Source: JAAYRQ01 sp035647815
GTDB taxonomy: Bacteria; Bacillota; Syntrophomonadia; Syntrophomonadales; Syntrophomonadaceae
NCBI GenBank assembly: GCA_035647815.1
Contig: DASRMR010000047.1
Location: 1-64,000 of the forward strand
Direction of reading: 5' to 3'
DNA: 64,000 nucleotides
Shown here: positions 33,229 to 41,464 of the stretch, one piece after another
How the letters are laid out: each line of letters starts with the position of its first letter
How positions within the stretch are numbered: the stretch's first letter is position 1
Notes under the pieces: model-generated
What the model was told of the DNA's origin: nothing
Databases searched by the model: none
Seen by the model: only the letters and a program-made list of their open reading frames with translations
Position numbers and translations under genes: made by a program

Positions 33229-33331
33229 TTACACCTCCATATTTTTTAGACTCGCCAATCTCAAGGTAGGTTGATAAAACCATTTATAAAACCCGGACTG
33301 AGCGGTTGCAAAAACACACAACCCAATGGCT

Positions 33332-33360
33332 AAAATACCATAAATCCCTTTTTAAGTCAA
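33332..33360 (-). promoter_or_regulatory. Sigma-A-type promoter of rplU-prp-rpmA
   Basis: Leftward -35 TTGACT (33355-33360) and -10 TATTTT (33332-33337) with an exact 17-nt spacer. The transcript would have a leader of about 95 nt containing short GC pairs, a candidate L21 leader. Confidence 0.7.
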
Positions 33361-33364
33361 GATA

Positions 33365-34804
33365 TTATGTGCTTTTAGAACTATTAGTATTTATATAATA
33401 TTCACTCATCCCTAAAGACGAATTGGCTATTAATCTTACCTGCTTACCTGTGCGTTTTTGTATATATGCTAAATTACTGTGGTCGTTTTCTATATATTGC
33501 AAAAGGGTCGGATTAGTCTCACAAGTTATTTCTTCACTTTCCACATACCCCATATTAGCTAATTTTCTTTTTATTTCACAAGCTAGGGCAAAATGATTTA
33601 TAGTTCTCCCCCTACCATTACAGGCAACACAATCATCGGTAAAAAACTCCGAAACCCCATAGCGAGATTTCTTCCTAGTCATTTCTAGAAAACCTAGACC
33701 TGTAATACCCATTATTCTAGTATGGGCCTTATCTTTAGCTAATTCCTTTTTCAAAGTAGCTACAACCTGATTTTCATTATCTTTGTTTTTCATATCAATA
33801 AAATCTATAAGTATAATGCCACCTATACTTCTTAACCTTAGTTGACGGGGAATTTCAACAGCTGCTTCCATATTTAACTTATAAACCGTATCTTCAAAAT
33901 TATCTTTGCCCGTATATTTACCACTATTTACATCTATAACTGTCATAGCCTCAGTTTCATCAAAGACTAAATAACCACCACTTTTGAGCCATGCTTTTTT
34001 TCGCAGTAATTTACGAATATCTCTTTCTAGACCATATTTTTCAAATAAATCGCCTTCTTCAAAATTAATCAAAAAACTAATTTCGCTTTTCTTAGCTTGC
34101 ATATATTCATAAATACGATCTCTTAATTTCAGATTATTAATAGTAACTTTAATTGTTTGTCCATCTAAATAATCTCGCAAAGTTCTCTCTAAAACATCTA
34201 TGTCTTCATAAATTAATGCTGGTGCTTTAGCTCGGCTAAATCTATCATTAATTTCTTCCCATACTTTTAATAATTCGTTCAATTCATCTACAATATCACT
34301 ATCATCTGCCTCTATACATGCAGTTCTAAGAATTAATCCCACATTAGCTGGTTTAATCTTTTCTACCATATTCCTAAGCTCTGCTCTTCTAGCATCATGT
34401 GTTATCTTGCGAGATATTGATATTTCATCTTGCCTAGGTAATAAAACTAAAAATCTCCCGGGCAAAGTTATATCACAAGTAACCCGAGCTCCCTTTTCAG
34501 AAAAAGCTTCCTTTTTTACTTGTACCATAATTTCTTGCCCACTTTTTAGAACATCTAAAACATTGATACCTTTTTTACTATTAGGTATAACTACATCACC
34601 TGCATATAAAAAAGCGTTTTTACTAAGACCTATATCTACAAAGGCACAAGAAAGACCAGGTAATATATCCTTAATCCTACCTTTATAAATATTGCCTACA
34701 TTTTCATCTTCATCTGCCCAAAATACCTCAGCTAGCCTACCATCTTCTACGACAGCTACTCTAGATTCCCACGGATATATCTCAGCAATAATTTCCCTAC
34801 TCAA
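33365..34804 (-). CDS. rng: Ribonuclease E/G family endoribonuclease
   Basis: RNase G-type enzymes process rRNA 5' ends and decay mRNA. The 479-residue form lacks the long C-terminal scaffold of RNase E. The S1 domain is at about 35-115 (IYKGRIKDILPGLSCAFVDI), then the RNase H-like and DNase I-like parts with metal site TVIDVNSG (about 300) and ILIDFIDM (about 340), and the zinc-link cysteines in CVACNGRGRT (about 410), which bind zinc to join dimers. It is next to a radical SAM pair and rplU, a layout common in Clostridia. Confidence 0.96.
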   Translation of the reverse strand: MSREIIAEIYPWESRVAVVEDGRLAEVFWADEDENVGNIYKGRIKDILPGLSCAFVDIGLSKNAFLYAGDVVIPNSKKGINVLDVLKSGQEIMVQVKKEAFSEKGARVTCDITLPGRFLVLLPRQDEISISRKITHDARRAELRNMVEKIKPANVGLILRTACIEADDSDIVDELNELLKVWEEINDRFSRAKAPALIYEDIDVLERTLRDYLDGQTIKVTINNLKLRDRIYEYMQAKKSEISFLINFEEGDLFEKYGLERDIRKLLRKKAWLKSGGYLVFDETEAMTVIDVNSGKYTGKDNFEDTVYKLNMEAAVEIPRQLRLRSIGGIILIDFIDMKNKDNENQVVATLKKELAKDKAHTRIMGITGLGFLEMTRKKSRYGVSEFFTDDCVACNGRGRTINHFALACEIKRKLANMGYVESEEITCETNPTLLQYIENDHSNLAYIQKRTGKQVRLIANSSLGMSEYYINTNSSKST

Positions 34805-35482
34805 TTAATTCACCTTTTCCAATGGAGTATAAAAATAATTTTCTACTCTTACATAATTAGCTTCACGAAACATATCTATTATATCATTATCACCAACACC
34901 ATGTACTTTTAATAAATCGATTAATTCATCATACCTTATATTTATTGGCTCCCCTGCAGCTACTAATATGTTCAAACTACTAATTTCTGAATTAATCTTA
35001 ACACCTATTTTAAATATCCCCGGTTTTAAATCCTTATCTATGCCCTTTTTCTTGCCCCGGCTTTCAACTACCAAGCTTTCACTGTTTTCTATATTTTCTT
35101 TTATAATATTTAAATCATATCCTTTATTAAAACAAAATGCGTAACTTGCCGCATTTATCACCCTCATCAAAGCTTTAGTATTACTATTTATCACCTGACA
35201 TTTATTTATCTTTACACCTGCGGGAAGAACTTCATTAAGCTTGTGCATAAAAACTAAGGGTTCCACTTCTTCTCTTAACTCAATATCTAGATATTCTCTT
35301 TTTCCCCATATCCCCACGGGCAAAACTGTTCCTATCGATAATTTCATATGAGGATTATAACCTGCACTCAAGGCATAAGGAATAGAGGCACGACGCAAAC
35401 TTCTTGCCATCATTCTTTTCATATCTAAATTAGAAAGGAAACGAAGATCAGGACCTACATAATATTCAGCCCTAAGGTGCAT
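34805..35482 (-). CDS. TIGR03936/DUF2344 radical SAM-linked protein
   Basis: A 225-residue protein that opens MHLRAEYYVGPDLRFLSNLD and has ARSLRRASIPYALSAGYNPH, the hallmark of DUF2344. In many Clostridia it is separate from, and adjacent to, the TIGR03960 radical SAM protein; in others the two are fused. Its biochemical role is not known; the pair probably modifies an RNA or a ribosomal target, given its constant place beside rng and rplU. Here its first codons overlap the radical SAM gene's end by 11 nt, so the two are translated together. Confidence 0.92.
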   Translation of the reverse strand: MHLRAEYYVGPDLRFLSNLDMKRMMARSLRRASIPYALSAGYNPHMKLSIGTVLPVGIWGKREYLDIELREEVEPLVFMHKLNEVLPAGVKINKCQVINSNTKALMRVINAASYAFCFNKGYDLNIIKENIENSESLVVESRGKKKGIDKDLKPGIFKIGVKINSEISSLNILVAAGEPINIRYDELIDLLKVHGVGDNDIIDMFREANYVRVENYFYTPLEKVN

Positions 35483-37319
35483 ATTGATAATCCTCCCTTA
35501 TATCTAATTCGATCTCAAAATGTTGACATATTCCACAGCCATTACAATCATCATGACGACAATCACTAGTAACAGCTCCTTCATTTGCTCTTTCGTTTTC
35601 TAATCTTAAAAACTCTTTAGAAACCCCAGTATCTATAAAATCCCACGGTAGGATTTCATCATAAGACCTAATTCTGCTACTATAAAAATCTGTATCTATC
35701 TCACATTCACTAATAGCTTCCAGCCACAAGTCAAATCTAAAATGTTCAGACCAACTATCAAATTTGCAACCTTTTTCCCATGCCCTATATATAAGCTGCG
35801 AAAGTTGGCGGTCACCTCTAGAAAATAGCCCTTCAAGAAAACTAGTTCGACTATCATGAAAACTTAACCTAACATTTTTTATCTTTTTGCGTTCTAAATA
35901 ATTACGTTTTTCTTCAAGTTCTGCTATTGAAGCTTGAGGTCGCCATTGAAAAGGGGTATGCCCCTTGGGCACAAAACTTGCTAAACTAGCCCTAATCTGT
36001 ACTGGCCTTTCTGAATATTGTTTCCCAATATATCTAACCTTCTTCAGTAAATCAAGGATGCTCTCTAAGTCTTCTTCAACTTCACCAGGTAGGCCAAACA
36101 TGAAATATAATTTTAATGAATTCCAGCCTGATTTAAAAGCTGCTTCAACTGCTTTAAATAACTGGTCTTCGGTTACATTTTTATTTATACTATCCCTTAG
36201 TCTTTGTGAACCAGCTTCTGGTGCTAAAGTTAAAGTTGATTTACGCACCTTTTGCACTTCGTTAGCTAATTCAATAGAAAAAGCATCAACTCGCAAAGAA
36301 GATAAAGATATACTAATACCTTCATCACTGTAATCTGCTACTAGCCCTTTAACTAATCGGTCTATACCTGAGTAATCTAAAGTACTAAGCGAAGTTAAAG
36401 ACATCTCTTCATAACCGGTATTTGCCAGTTGTTTTTGGGCTTGTTTTTCTAAAGTTTTTATACTTCTTTCCCTTACTGGTCGGTAAACTGTACCTGCATG
36501 ACAAAAACGACACCCTCGCTGACAACCCCTCATCACCTCAAGTACTGCCCTATCATGAACAGCTTCCATAAATGGCAATATAGGCTTTTCAGGAAAATAG
36601 GCTTCATCTAAATTGCTGACTACCCTTTTTTGAATTTTTTCAGGAGCTTCCTCAACTAATGAAATCCTAGATTCGATAGTTCCATCAGAATTATAATTAA
36701 TTTTATAAAATGCTGGTACATAAACTCCTTTAATCAAGGCTAATTTCTTTAATAAATCTTTCCTATTAAGACTTTTATGTTCATATATAATATCTAAAAA
36801 CTCTACTAAAACTTCTTCTCCATCCCCGATAATAAACACATCAAAAAAGTCTGCAAATGGTTCTGGATTAAATACTACCGGCCCACCCGCAATTACTAAA
36901 GGATGTTCTTCACCTCTCTGGTCAGCCCATAAAGGTATATTAGATAAATCTAGCATATTTAAAATGTTGGTTATAGACATTTCATATTGGAGCGAAAAAC
37001 CTACTACATCAAAATCTGCGAGTGGACGGAATGATTCCAGAGCATATAATGGAATACCCTCCTTACGCATTATATCTTCCATATCTGTCCAAGGTGTGTA
37101 AGTTCTCTCTAATAAATGACTAGTCTTTTCATTTATTAGACCATATAAAATCTGACTACCTATATGTGACATACCTAGCTCATATAAATCAGGAAAGGCA
37201 AAAACCATTTTAACCTGGCTTTTATCCCAATCTTTTTTTATCATATTTAATTCATTTCCGGTATAACGCCCGGGTTTCGATACTTTAGGAAGTATCTTTC
37301 TAAACAACTTGTCCTTCAT
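35472..37319 (-). CDS. TIGR03960 family B12-binding-like radical SAM protein
   Basis: A 615-residue radical SAM enzyme. The N-terminal part (1-220) has a cobalamin-binding-like Rossmann region (KMVFAFPDLYELGMSHIGSQ); the radical SAM core has the cluster motif CQRGCRFC (CxxxCxxC, about 263-270) and downstream LTLAPEAGSQRLRDSINKN. A C-terminal cluster of cysteines (CRHDDCNGCGICQ, about 590-602) could bind a second metal or Fe-S centre. The substrate is unknown; it always pairs with DUF2344 and probably works in RNA or ribosome modification. It is oxygen-sensitive in general, in keeping with an anaerobe. Confidence 0.93.
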   Translation of the reverse strand: MKDKLFRKILPKVSKPGRYTGNELNMIKKDWDKSQVKMVFAFPDLYELGMSHIGSQILYGLINEKTSHLLERTYTPWTDMEDIMRKEGIPLYALESFRPLADFDVVGFSLQYEMSITNILNMLDLSNIPLWADQRGEEHPLVIAGGPVVFNPEPFADFFDVFIIGDGEEVLVEFLDIIYEHKSLNRKDLLKKLALIKGVYVPAFYKINYNSDGTIESRISLVEEAPEKIQKRVVSNLDEAYFPEKPILPFMEAVHDRAVLEVMRGCQRGCRFCHAGTVYRPVRERSIKTLEKQAQKQLANTGYEEMSLTSLSTLDYSGIDRLVKGLVADYSDEGISISLSSLRVDAFSIELANEVQKVRKSTLTLAPEAGSQRLRDSINKNVTEDQLFKAVEAAFKSGWNSLKLYFMFGLPGEVEEDLESILDLLKKVRYIGKQYSERPVQIRASLASFVPKGHTPFQWRPQASIAELEEKRNYLERKKIKNVRLSFHDSRTSFLEGLFSRGDRQLSQLIYRAWEKGCKFDSWSEHFRFDLWLEAISECEIDTDFYSSRIRSYDEILPWDFIDTGVSKEFLRLENERANEGAVTSDCRHDDCNGCGICQHFEIELDIREDYQYAP

Positions 37320-37397
37320 AAACTAACTCCTCATATACCGCTTTTTAAAACTGTATACATCTTACCATAAATGAATTCTATTTAACTAGTTGCCTAG

Positions 37398-38258
37398 TTA
37401 GCAGTCTTGTAAGATAGTTTTAGGGCCTTTTTGGAGTAAAGCTTCGATTAAATCATCTTCTGTTTTTATACTAATAACATTGTTATTATCATCTACGACA
37501 AAAACTAAAGTATATAAATTAGGTCTTGAAGTATGTAATACATCTTTAACTAAAGTGTCCTTTTTGCTCACGATTTGTACACCTTCCAGAAAACCCTTAC
37601 TAGCTAAAACACCCTTTTTATTTACCAAATACCTCATAAAAGCATACATTAGAAGGTTTTTCTCTTTATTAGCTGCCCAAAATAATAATATTCCTATCAA
37701 AATAAAATTAGCTCCATAGTTATCAAAGTAAATAGAATAAATACCATATCCTATAATGACAACCGCCAAAATCTTACCTATATTGGCACTTATAGATGTT
37801 GCTTGGCGAAAACCTTTTACAGGTGATAAGAAAGAACGCAAAATCCTGCCACCATCTAAAGGTAAGGCAGGTAATAAATTAAATAACCCTAGCAAGAGAT
37901 TGATTTTTATTAAATAAGATATGTATTCATGTTTTACCCCTACATCCAGAAAATAAAAAAAGGCTGCCACCGACAAACTTATTAATGGACCTGCTAAAGC
38001 AATATATATCTCTTTACTTGGATCTAAGCCAGTAAAATCTGCTAGCTTAGCTTGACCACCAAAAGGTAATAGTTCTATTTCTACTACCTTAATACCTAAG
38101 ACTGAACCCATAACTGTATGAGCTATCTCATGTAGCAATACCGAGGCAACAATTATCAATATCTCTAAGCCCATACCTAAATAAGTATATAAAACACATA
38201 TAATTAAAAAAAATATATTAAAACGGAATCTAACCCCAGCTATTTTTCCAATCTGCAT
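37398..38258 (-). CDS. spoIVFB: SpoIVFB-type intramembrane zinc protease (M50, site-2)
   Basis: A site-2 metalloprotease of the SpoIVFB group, which in Bacillus cleaves pro-sigma-K within the forespore outer membrane. The 286 residues have several membrane helices; zinc ligands are HEIAH (43-47), and the third ligand lies in LLPALPLDGGRIL (about 125-138). A C-terminal CBS-like part (about 210-286) is the regulatory domain of such proteins. It is preceded, 3 nt upstream, by a SpoIVFA-like regulator, the same pairing as spoIVFA-spoIVFB and next to the ribosomal cluster as in Bacillus. Another site-2 role is possible if sigma-K is made without cleavage. Confidence 0.9.
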   Translation of the reverse strand: MQIGKIAGVRFRFNIFFLIICVLYTYLGMGLEILIIVASVLLHEIAHTVMGSVLGIKVVEIELLPFGGQAKLADFTGLDPSKEIYIALAGPLISLSVAAFFYFLDVGVKHEYISYLIKINLLLGLFNLLPALPLDGGRILRSFLSPVKGFRQATSISANIGKILAVVIIGYGIYSIYFDNYGANFILIGILLFWAANKEKNLLMYAFMRYLVNKKGVLASKGFLEGVQIVSKKDTLVKDVLHTSRPNLYTLVFVVDDNNNVISIKTEDDLIEALLQKGPKTILQDC

Positions 38259-38261
38259 AAC

Positions 38262-38834
38262 CTAATCGAATATACTGATAGGGTTTAAAGGTCCATCCTC
38301 ACTTCGCAATTCGAAGTAAAAATAATCTGAACTTTTGCCGAGAATATCTCCTTGCTTTACTTTATCATTTACTCCTATAAAAACTTCTTTTAAACCTTCA
38401 TAATAAGAAAATAAATTACTAGTATGTTTTATTATTACAGTGCGTCCATTTTTTTTATTCTTCACCTCGATAACAACTCCCTCCCTGACTGCCTTTATTA
38501 GCGAATTATCCTCCATTGCTAATTGAATTCCAGGTGAAAATTCTTGTTTTTTAGTATTCTGATTCCAATACCAGCCATAGTTTTTATCAATCTGATATTT
38601 TTCACAAGGAGTTATAAAAGGATCTGTCATAACAGGTATTACTGATTTATTTTGTTTTAAACTAGAATTTTCCCACATAAGTGCTAGCTTTTCTTCTACT
38701 GCATAATCTTTAAGTATAAAGCTAAGTACTGGTGTTATTATTTCCCGGGTATTATTATTAAGTTGCATCCCTAGACTAATTATAGTAGCAAGCACTATTA
38801 CTCCTAACAATCTAAATTTAAAAGATTTCAGCAA
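38262..38834 (-). CDS. spoIVFA: SpoIVFA-like membrane protein with degenerate M23 domain
   Basis: SpoIVFA holds and restrains the SpoIVFB protease. The 190-residue protein has one N-terminal membrane helix (about 7-24) and a LytM/M23-type C-terminal domain (about 95-185). The usual zinc residues HxxxD and HxH are not intact (NGRTVIIKHTSNLFSYYEGL, YFYFELRSEDGPLNP), so it is likely non-hydrolytic and acts by binding, as in the family. It is translationally close to spoIVFB (3 nt gap). I cannot exclude a cell-wall role, but context argues for the sporulation checkpoint. Confidence 0.85.
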   Translation of the reverse strand: MLKSFKFRLLGVIVLATIISLGMQLNNNTREIITPVLSFILKDYAVEEKLALMWENSSLKQNKSVIPVMTDPFITPCEKYQIDKNYGWYWNQNTKKQEFSPGIQLAMEDNSLIKAVREGVVIEVKNKKNGRTVIIKHTSNLFSYYEGLKEVFIGVNDKVKQGDILGKSSDYFYFELRSEDGPLNPISIFD

Positions 38835-38997
38835 TTTTTATCACCTCGCAAATGAGATTAGATATTCTCTCTTAATATATAAGCCTTAAAGTTTAGTTTA
38901 TTCCTATCAAAAGTAAAAAATAGTATTAAAGGTTTTGTTTTTAATATTTCATTAGTGTAATATATGTTCTAGGAGTTTAATCAAAGGAGGGTACTAT

Positions 38998-39969
38998 ATG
39001 AATACTAGAATAACAGAATTATTAGGTATTGAATATCCCATTATTTGTGGGGGAATGTTGTGGTTATCTACACCCGAACTATGTGCAGCTATCTCTAATG
39101 CAGGAGGATTAGGAAACATTACTGCAGCTAATTATGACACTGCAGAGGAGCTGAGGGAGGGTATCCAAAAAGCACGTCAGCTGACTAGTAAACCTATCGG
39201 AATTAATATTACCTTACTACCTTCTATGAGATTTACCGATGAAATATTCGATGATTTCTTTAAGGTTTGTGCCGAAGAAAAAGTAGAAGCTATAGAAGTA
39301 TCAGGTAAACCTGCTGTTAAGTACCTAGATATGTTACATAAAGCAGGGGTTAAAGTTATGCATAAGGTCGGGGCAGTACGTCACGCCTTAAATATTGATC
39401 GTTATGGTTATGATGCTGTAATAGCAGCTGGTATCGAAGAAGGTGGACACCCCTTAAGTGATGATGTAACTACAATGGTTTTACTACCTCGTATAGTCGA
39501 AAGTGTAAATATACCTGTTATCGCAACTGGCGGTATTGCAGATGGTAGAACTATGGCTGCTGCATTAGCATTAGGAGCAGAAGGTGTCTTAATGGCTACA
39601 AGGTTTATTGCTACTAAAGAATGTGATGTACACGATAATATATATGCTGAGCTTATAAATCGTCAAGAACATGAAACAACTTTAATATGTAAAACACTGG
39701 GATTACAAGGACGAGCATTGAAAAACAAATTAGCCGATCAAGTTCTAGAAATCGAAGAAAGAGGTGCTACATTAGAAGAAATCATACCATTATTATCCGG
39801 TAAACATGCTAAAGAAGCATGGCAAACTGGCGAAACTGATAGTGCAGCACTAATGGTCGGTCAAACAGTTGGTTTAATCAAAGAAGTGACAACTTGTGAG
39901 GAACTAATACAATCAATGGTTAGGGATGCTAAAGCTACGATGGAACAAAAATTAGCGATGTTTAAGTAA
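38998..39969 (+). CDS. Nitronate monooxygenase / enoyl-ACP reductase II-like flavoprotein
   Basis: A 323-residue FMN TIM-barrel of the NMO (2-nitropropane dioxygenase) family, which also includes FabK. It opens MNTRITELLGIEYPIICGGM and carries GHPL (EEGGHPLSDD, about 150) and GGIADGRTMAAALALGAEGV (about 178-197), the phosphate-binding site of FMN. FabK-like proteins usually sit in fab operons; this one is alone, so nitronate oxidation or another redox role is as likely. AGGAGGG lies 6 nt before the ATG. It diverges from spoIVFA; 38835-38997 is the shared promoter region. Confidence 0.88.
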   Translation: MNTRITELLGIEYPIICGGMLWLSTPELCAAISNAGGLGNITAANYDTAEELREGIQKARQLTSKPIGINITLLPSMRFTDEIFDDFFKVCAEEKVEAIEVSGKPAVKYLDMLHKAGVKVMHKVGAVRHALNIDRYGYDAVIAAGIEEGGHPLSDDVTTMVLLPRIVESVNIPVIATGGIADGRTMAAALALGAEGVLMATRFIATKECDVHDNIYAELINRQEHETTLICKTLGLQGRALKNKLADQVLEIEERGATLEEIIPLLSGKHAKEAWQTGETDSAALMVGQTVGLIKEVTTCEELIQSMVRDAKATMEQKLAMFK

Positions 39970-40007
39970 GGGGAACGATTCAACACACCCCGGGCCACTC
40001 CCAATAA

Positions 40008-40232
40008 GCGGACAGGGGGACGGGGTTATTGACATAAGCGGGGTCAGGCTTGAACAAGTGAATTATTCAAGCCTGACCCTGATAAAATATTGCAAAAAAC
40101 TCCGGCGAATGAATTCGCCTCTACGAATTGCTATAGGTAGCTTCGAATTCATTCGAAGGCTTCATTGCCAAAAAATCATATTTTCTAAATGCTTACTTAT
40201 GTTGACAACAACTCCGACCCCTTGTCATTTCT
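40008..40232. repeat. 225-bp MITE-like repeat, copy 1
   Basis: It matches 40785-41009 over 225 bp with one difference (G at 40137 against A at 40914), both in the same orientation. The ends are imperfect inverted repeats: GACAGGGGGACGGGGTTATT against GACAAGGGGTCGGAGTTGTT. An internal 14-bp stem GGGTCAGGCTTGAA / TTCAAGCCTGACCC lies at 40041-40054 and 40066-40079, and a second inverted pair CGAATGAATTCG / CGAATTCATTCG further in. There is no ORF of its own. The right end contains the last codons and stop of the toxin gene. The stem can terminate transcription from nmo and from the toxin gene. Confidence 0.9.
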
Positions 40233-40461
40233 TGCCAATATCAATTACAACAATTATAAGTTCTTTATCATCTTTTTCGAATAAGACTCTAATTTCCCCT
40301 ATCCTCAATCTAAACAATCCATCAATACCTTTTAACTTTTTAACATCACCTTTTGGTAACTCTATAATAGGTTTTAAGATTCTTTTCTGAGTAGTATTGT
40401 CTTGTTTCTTAATAAACTTTTCTGCCTTTTTAGTCATCATGATTTTATATCTATTTTCCAT
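40225..40461 (-). CDS. RelE/ParE-family toxin, likely truncated at the C-terminus
   Basis: Toxins of this family cut mRNA on the ribosome or block gyrase. The 78 residues give the RelE-like core (ITKKAEKFIKK-type start TKKAEKFIKKQDNTTQKRIL, LKGIDGLFRLRIGEIRVLFE, ELIIVVIDIGKK). Family members continue past VxDIGKR with a basic and aromatic tail (R, then VY or Y), which carries catalytic residues in RelE-type toxins. Here the frame ends at DIGKK with a stop supplied by the 225-bp repeat, so the last 8-10 residues are missing. It overlaps the antitoxin by 11 nt and forms one operon with it. It may be weakened or inactive. Confidence 0.85.
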   Translation of the reverse strand: MENRYKIMMTKKAEKFIKKQDNTTQKRILKPIIELPKGDVKKLKGIDGLFRLRIGEIRVLFEKDDKELIIVVIDIGKK

Positions 40462-40705
40462 CTAAATTTAATTCCTTTACTAAATCATTTAAAGGAGTTA
40501 AGTCTTCTTTTATATTCTTATATTCATCGAATATTAGGCGCTCTTCATCAGTTGGTTCATCTTCAGCTATTGCTTCCCAATCTTTGTTTAATTCTTCTTC
40601 TTTTTTCTGCTTCAAATATTCGTAGAAATTTAATACTTCAGCTAAGATTTGGATGTCTTGTTCTTTTTTTAATCTTTCTATTATCTCTTTAGCTAAAGAA
40701 CTCAT
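40451..40705 (-). CDS. Antitoxin partner of the RelE-like toxin
   Basis: An 84-residue acidic, helical protein (MSSLAKEIIERLKKEQDIQI, then an acidic tail NKDWEAIAEDEPTDEERLIF). It lies directly upstream of and overlaps the toxin gene, the standard antitoxin-first order. It has no obvious DNA-binding HTH or RHH motif that I can be sure of; the tail should neutralise the toxin. A small leucine-rich helix at the start could dimerise. The 40706-40784 stretch should carry its promoter. Confidence 0.75.
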   Translation of the reverse strand: MSSLAKEIIERLKKEQDIQILAEVLNFYEYLKQKKEEELNKDWEAIAEDEPTDEERLIFDEYKNIKEDLTPLNDLVKELNLDGK

Positions 40706-40784
40706 TTAATCACCCCTCTGAATTATAGATTATTTTTATTATATCATTCCTTAAACGAGTATTCATTAACATTACCTTACGAGT

Positions 40785-41009
40785 GCGGACAGGGGGACGG
40801 GGTTATTGACATAAGCGGGGTCAGGCTTGAACAAGTGAATTATTCAAGCCTGACCCTGATAAAATATTGCAAAAAACTCCGGCGAATGAATTCGCCTCTA
40901 CGAATTGCTATAGATAGCTTCGAATTCATTCGAAGGCTTCATTGCCAAAAAATCATATTTTCTAAATGCTTACTTATGTTGACAACAACTCCGACCCCTT
41001 GTCATTTCT
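40785..41009. repeat. 225-bp MITE-like repeat, copy 2
   Basis: The direct copy of 40008-40232, displaced by 777 bp. Its right end abuts the stop codon (41009-41011) of the second DUF1232 gene, whereas copy 1's right end supplies the toxin's stop. The two copies frame the toxin-antitoxin operon exactly. The internal stem is at 40818-40831 and 40843-40856. I see no transposase gene nearby, so movement would need an enzyme from elsewhere, possibly a REP-associated IS200-like one. Confidence 0.9.
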
Positions 41010-41425
41010 CACTTCACCTCATACTCCACATCTATCGTTTCGGATCTAGATTTTTTGACTAATTTATCGTAAATTTTAGGAGGTAAGAAACGAACAGATA
41101 GAGCAGTAATCTTTTCTATCGTTATGATTAAATCTGCATTACCATCCCAATATTCTAAAATTACTTCTTGTTCAACACTATCCATTAATCTTTTCAACAC
41201 TAAAGCTACAAGTAATAAATCATCTATTTGTCCAAAAAACGGTATCATGTCAGGTATTAGATCCCAAGGAGATATAACATAGGCTACTGCACCAGCTAAC
41301 AACATTTTATCCGCTTTTGCGACCCGATCATCTTGAATAAGGCGATATATAAGTTTAACAAAGTTAGGAATAAATAATATAGTTTCTTTCATAGCATTTT
41401 TAGCTAATTTGTTATCCATTTTCAA
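41009..41425 (-). CDS. YkvA/DUF1232 membrane-associated protein, copy 2
   Basis: A protein of about 138 residues with the DUF1232 core GAVAYVISPWDLIPDMIPFF, GQIDDLLLVALVLKRLMD. A TTG at 41425 has AAAGGAAG 7 nt upstream; an ATG at 41419 is a second option. The function of the family is not known. It is related in fold, not closely in sequence, to the gene at 23994-24428. It lies directly downstream of rodA with 40 nt between, so it may belong to the same leftward transcript; its 3' end meets repeat copy 2. Confidence 0.85.
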   Translation of the reverse strand: MKMDNKLAKNAMKETILFIPNFVKLIYRLIQDDRVAKADKMLLAGAVAYVISPWDLIPDMIPFFGQIDDLLLVALVLKRLMDSVEQEVILEYWDGNADLIITIEKITALSVRFLPPKIYDKLVKKSRSETIDVEYEVK

Positions 41426-41464
41426 AAAACGCACTTCCTTTCTATATCTATTATTCCACTAATA

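Noticed and set aside
40058..40390. Rightward ORFs starting in both 225-bp repeats (40058 and 40835)
   Set aside because: They begin in repeat DNA, read antisense through the toxin and DUF1232 genes, and share only the repeat-coded part.
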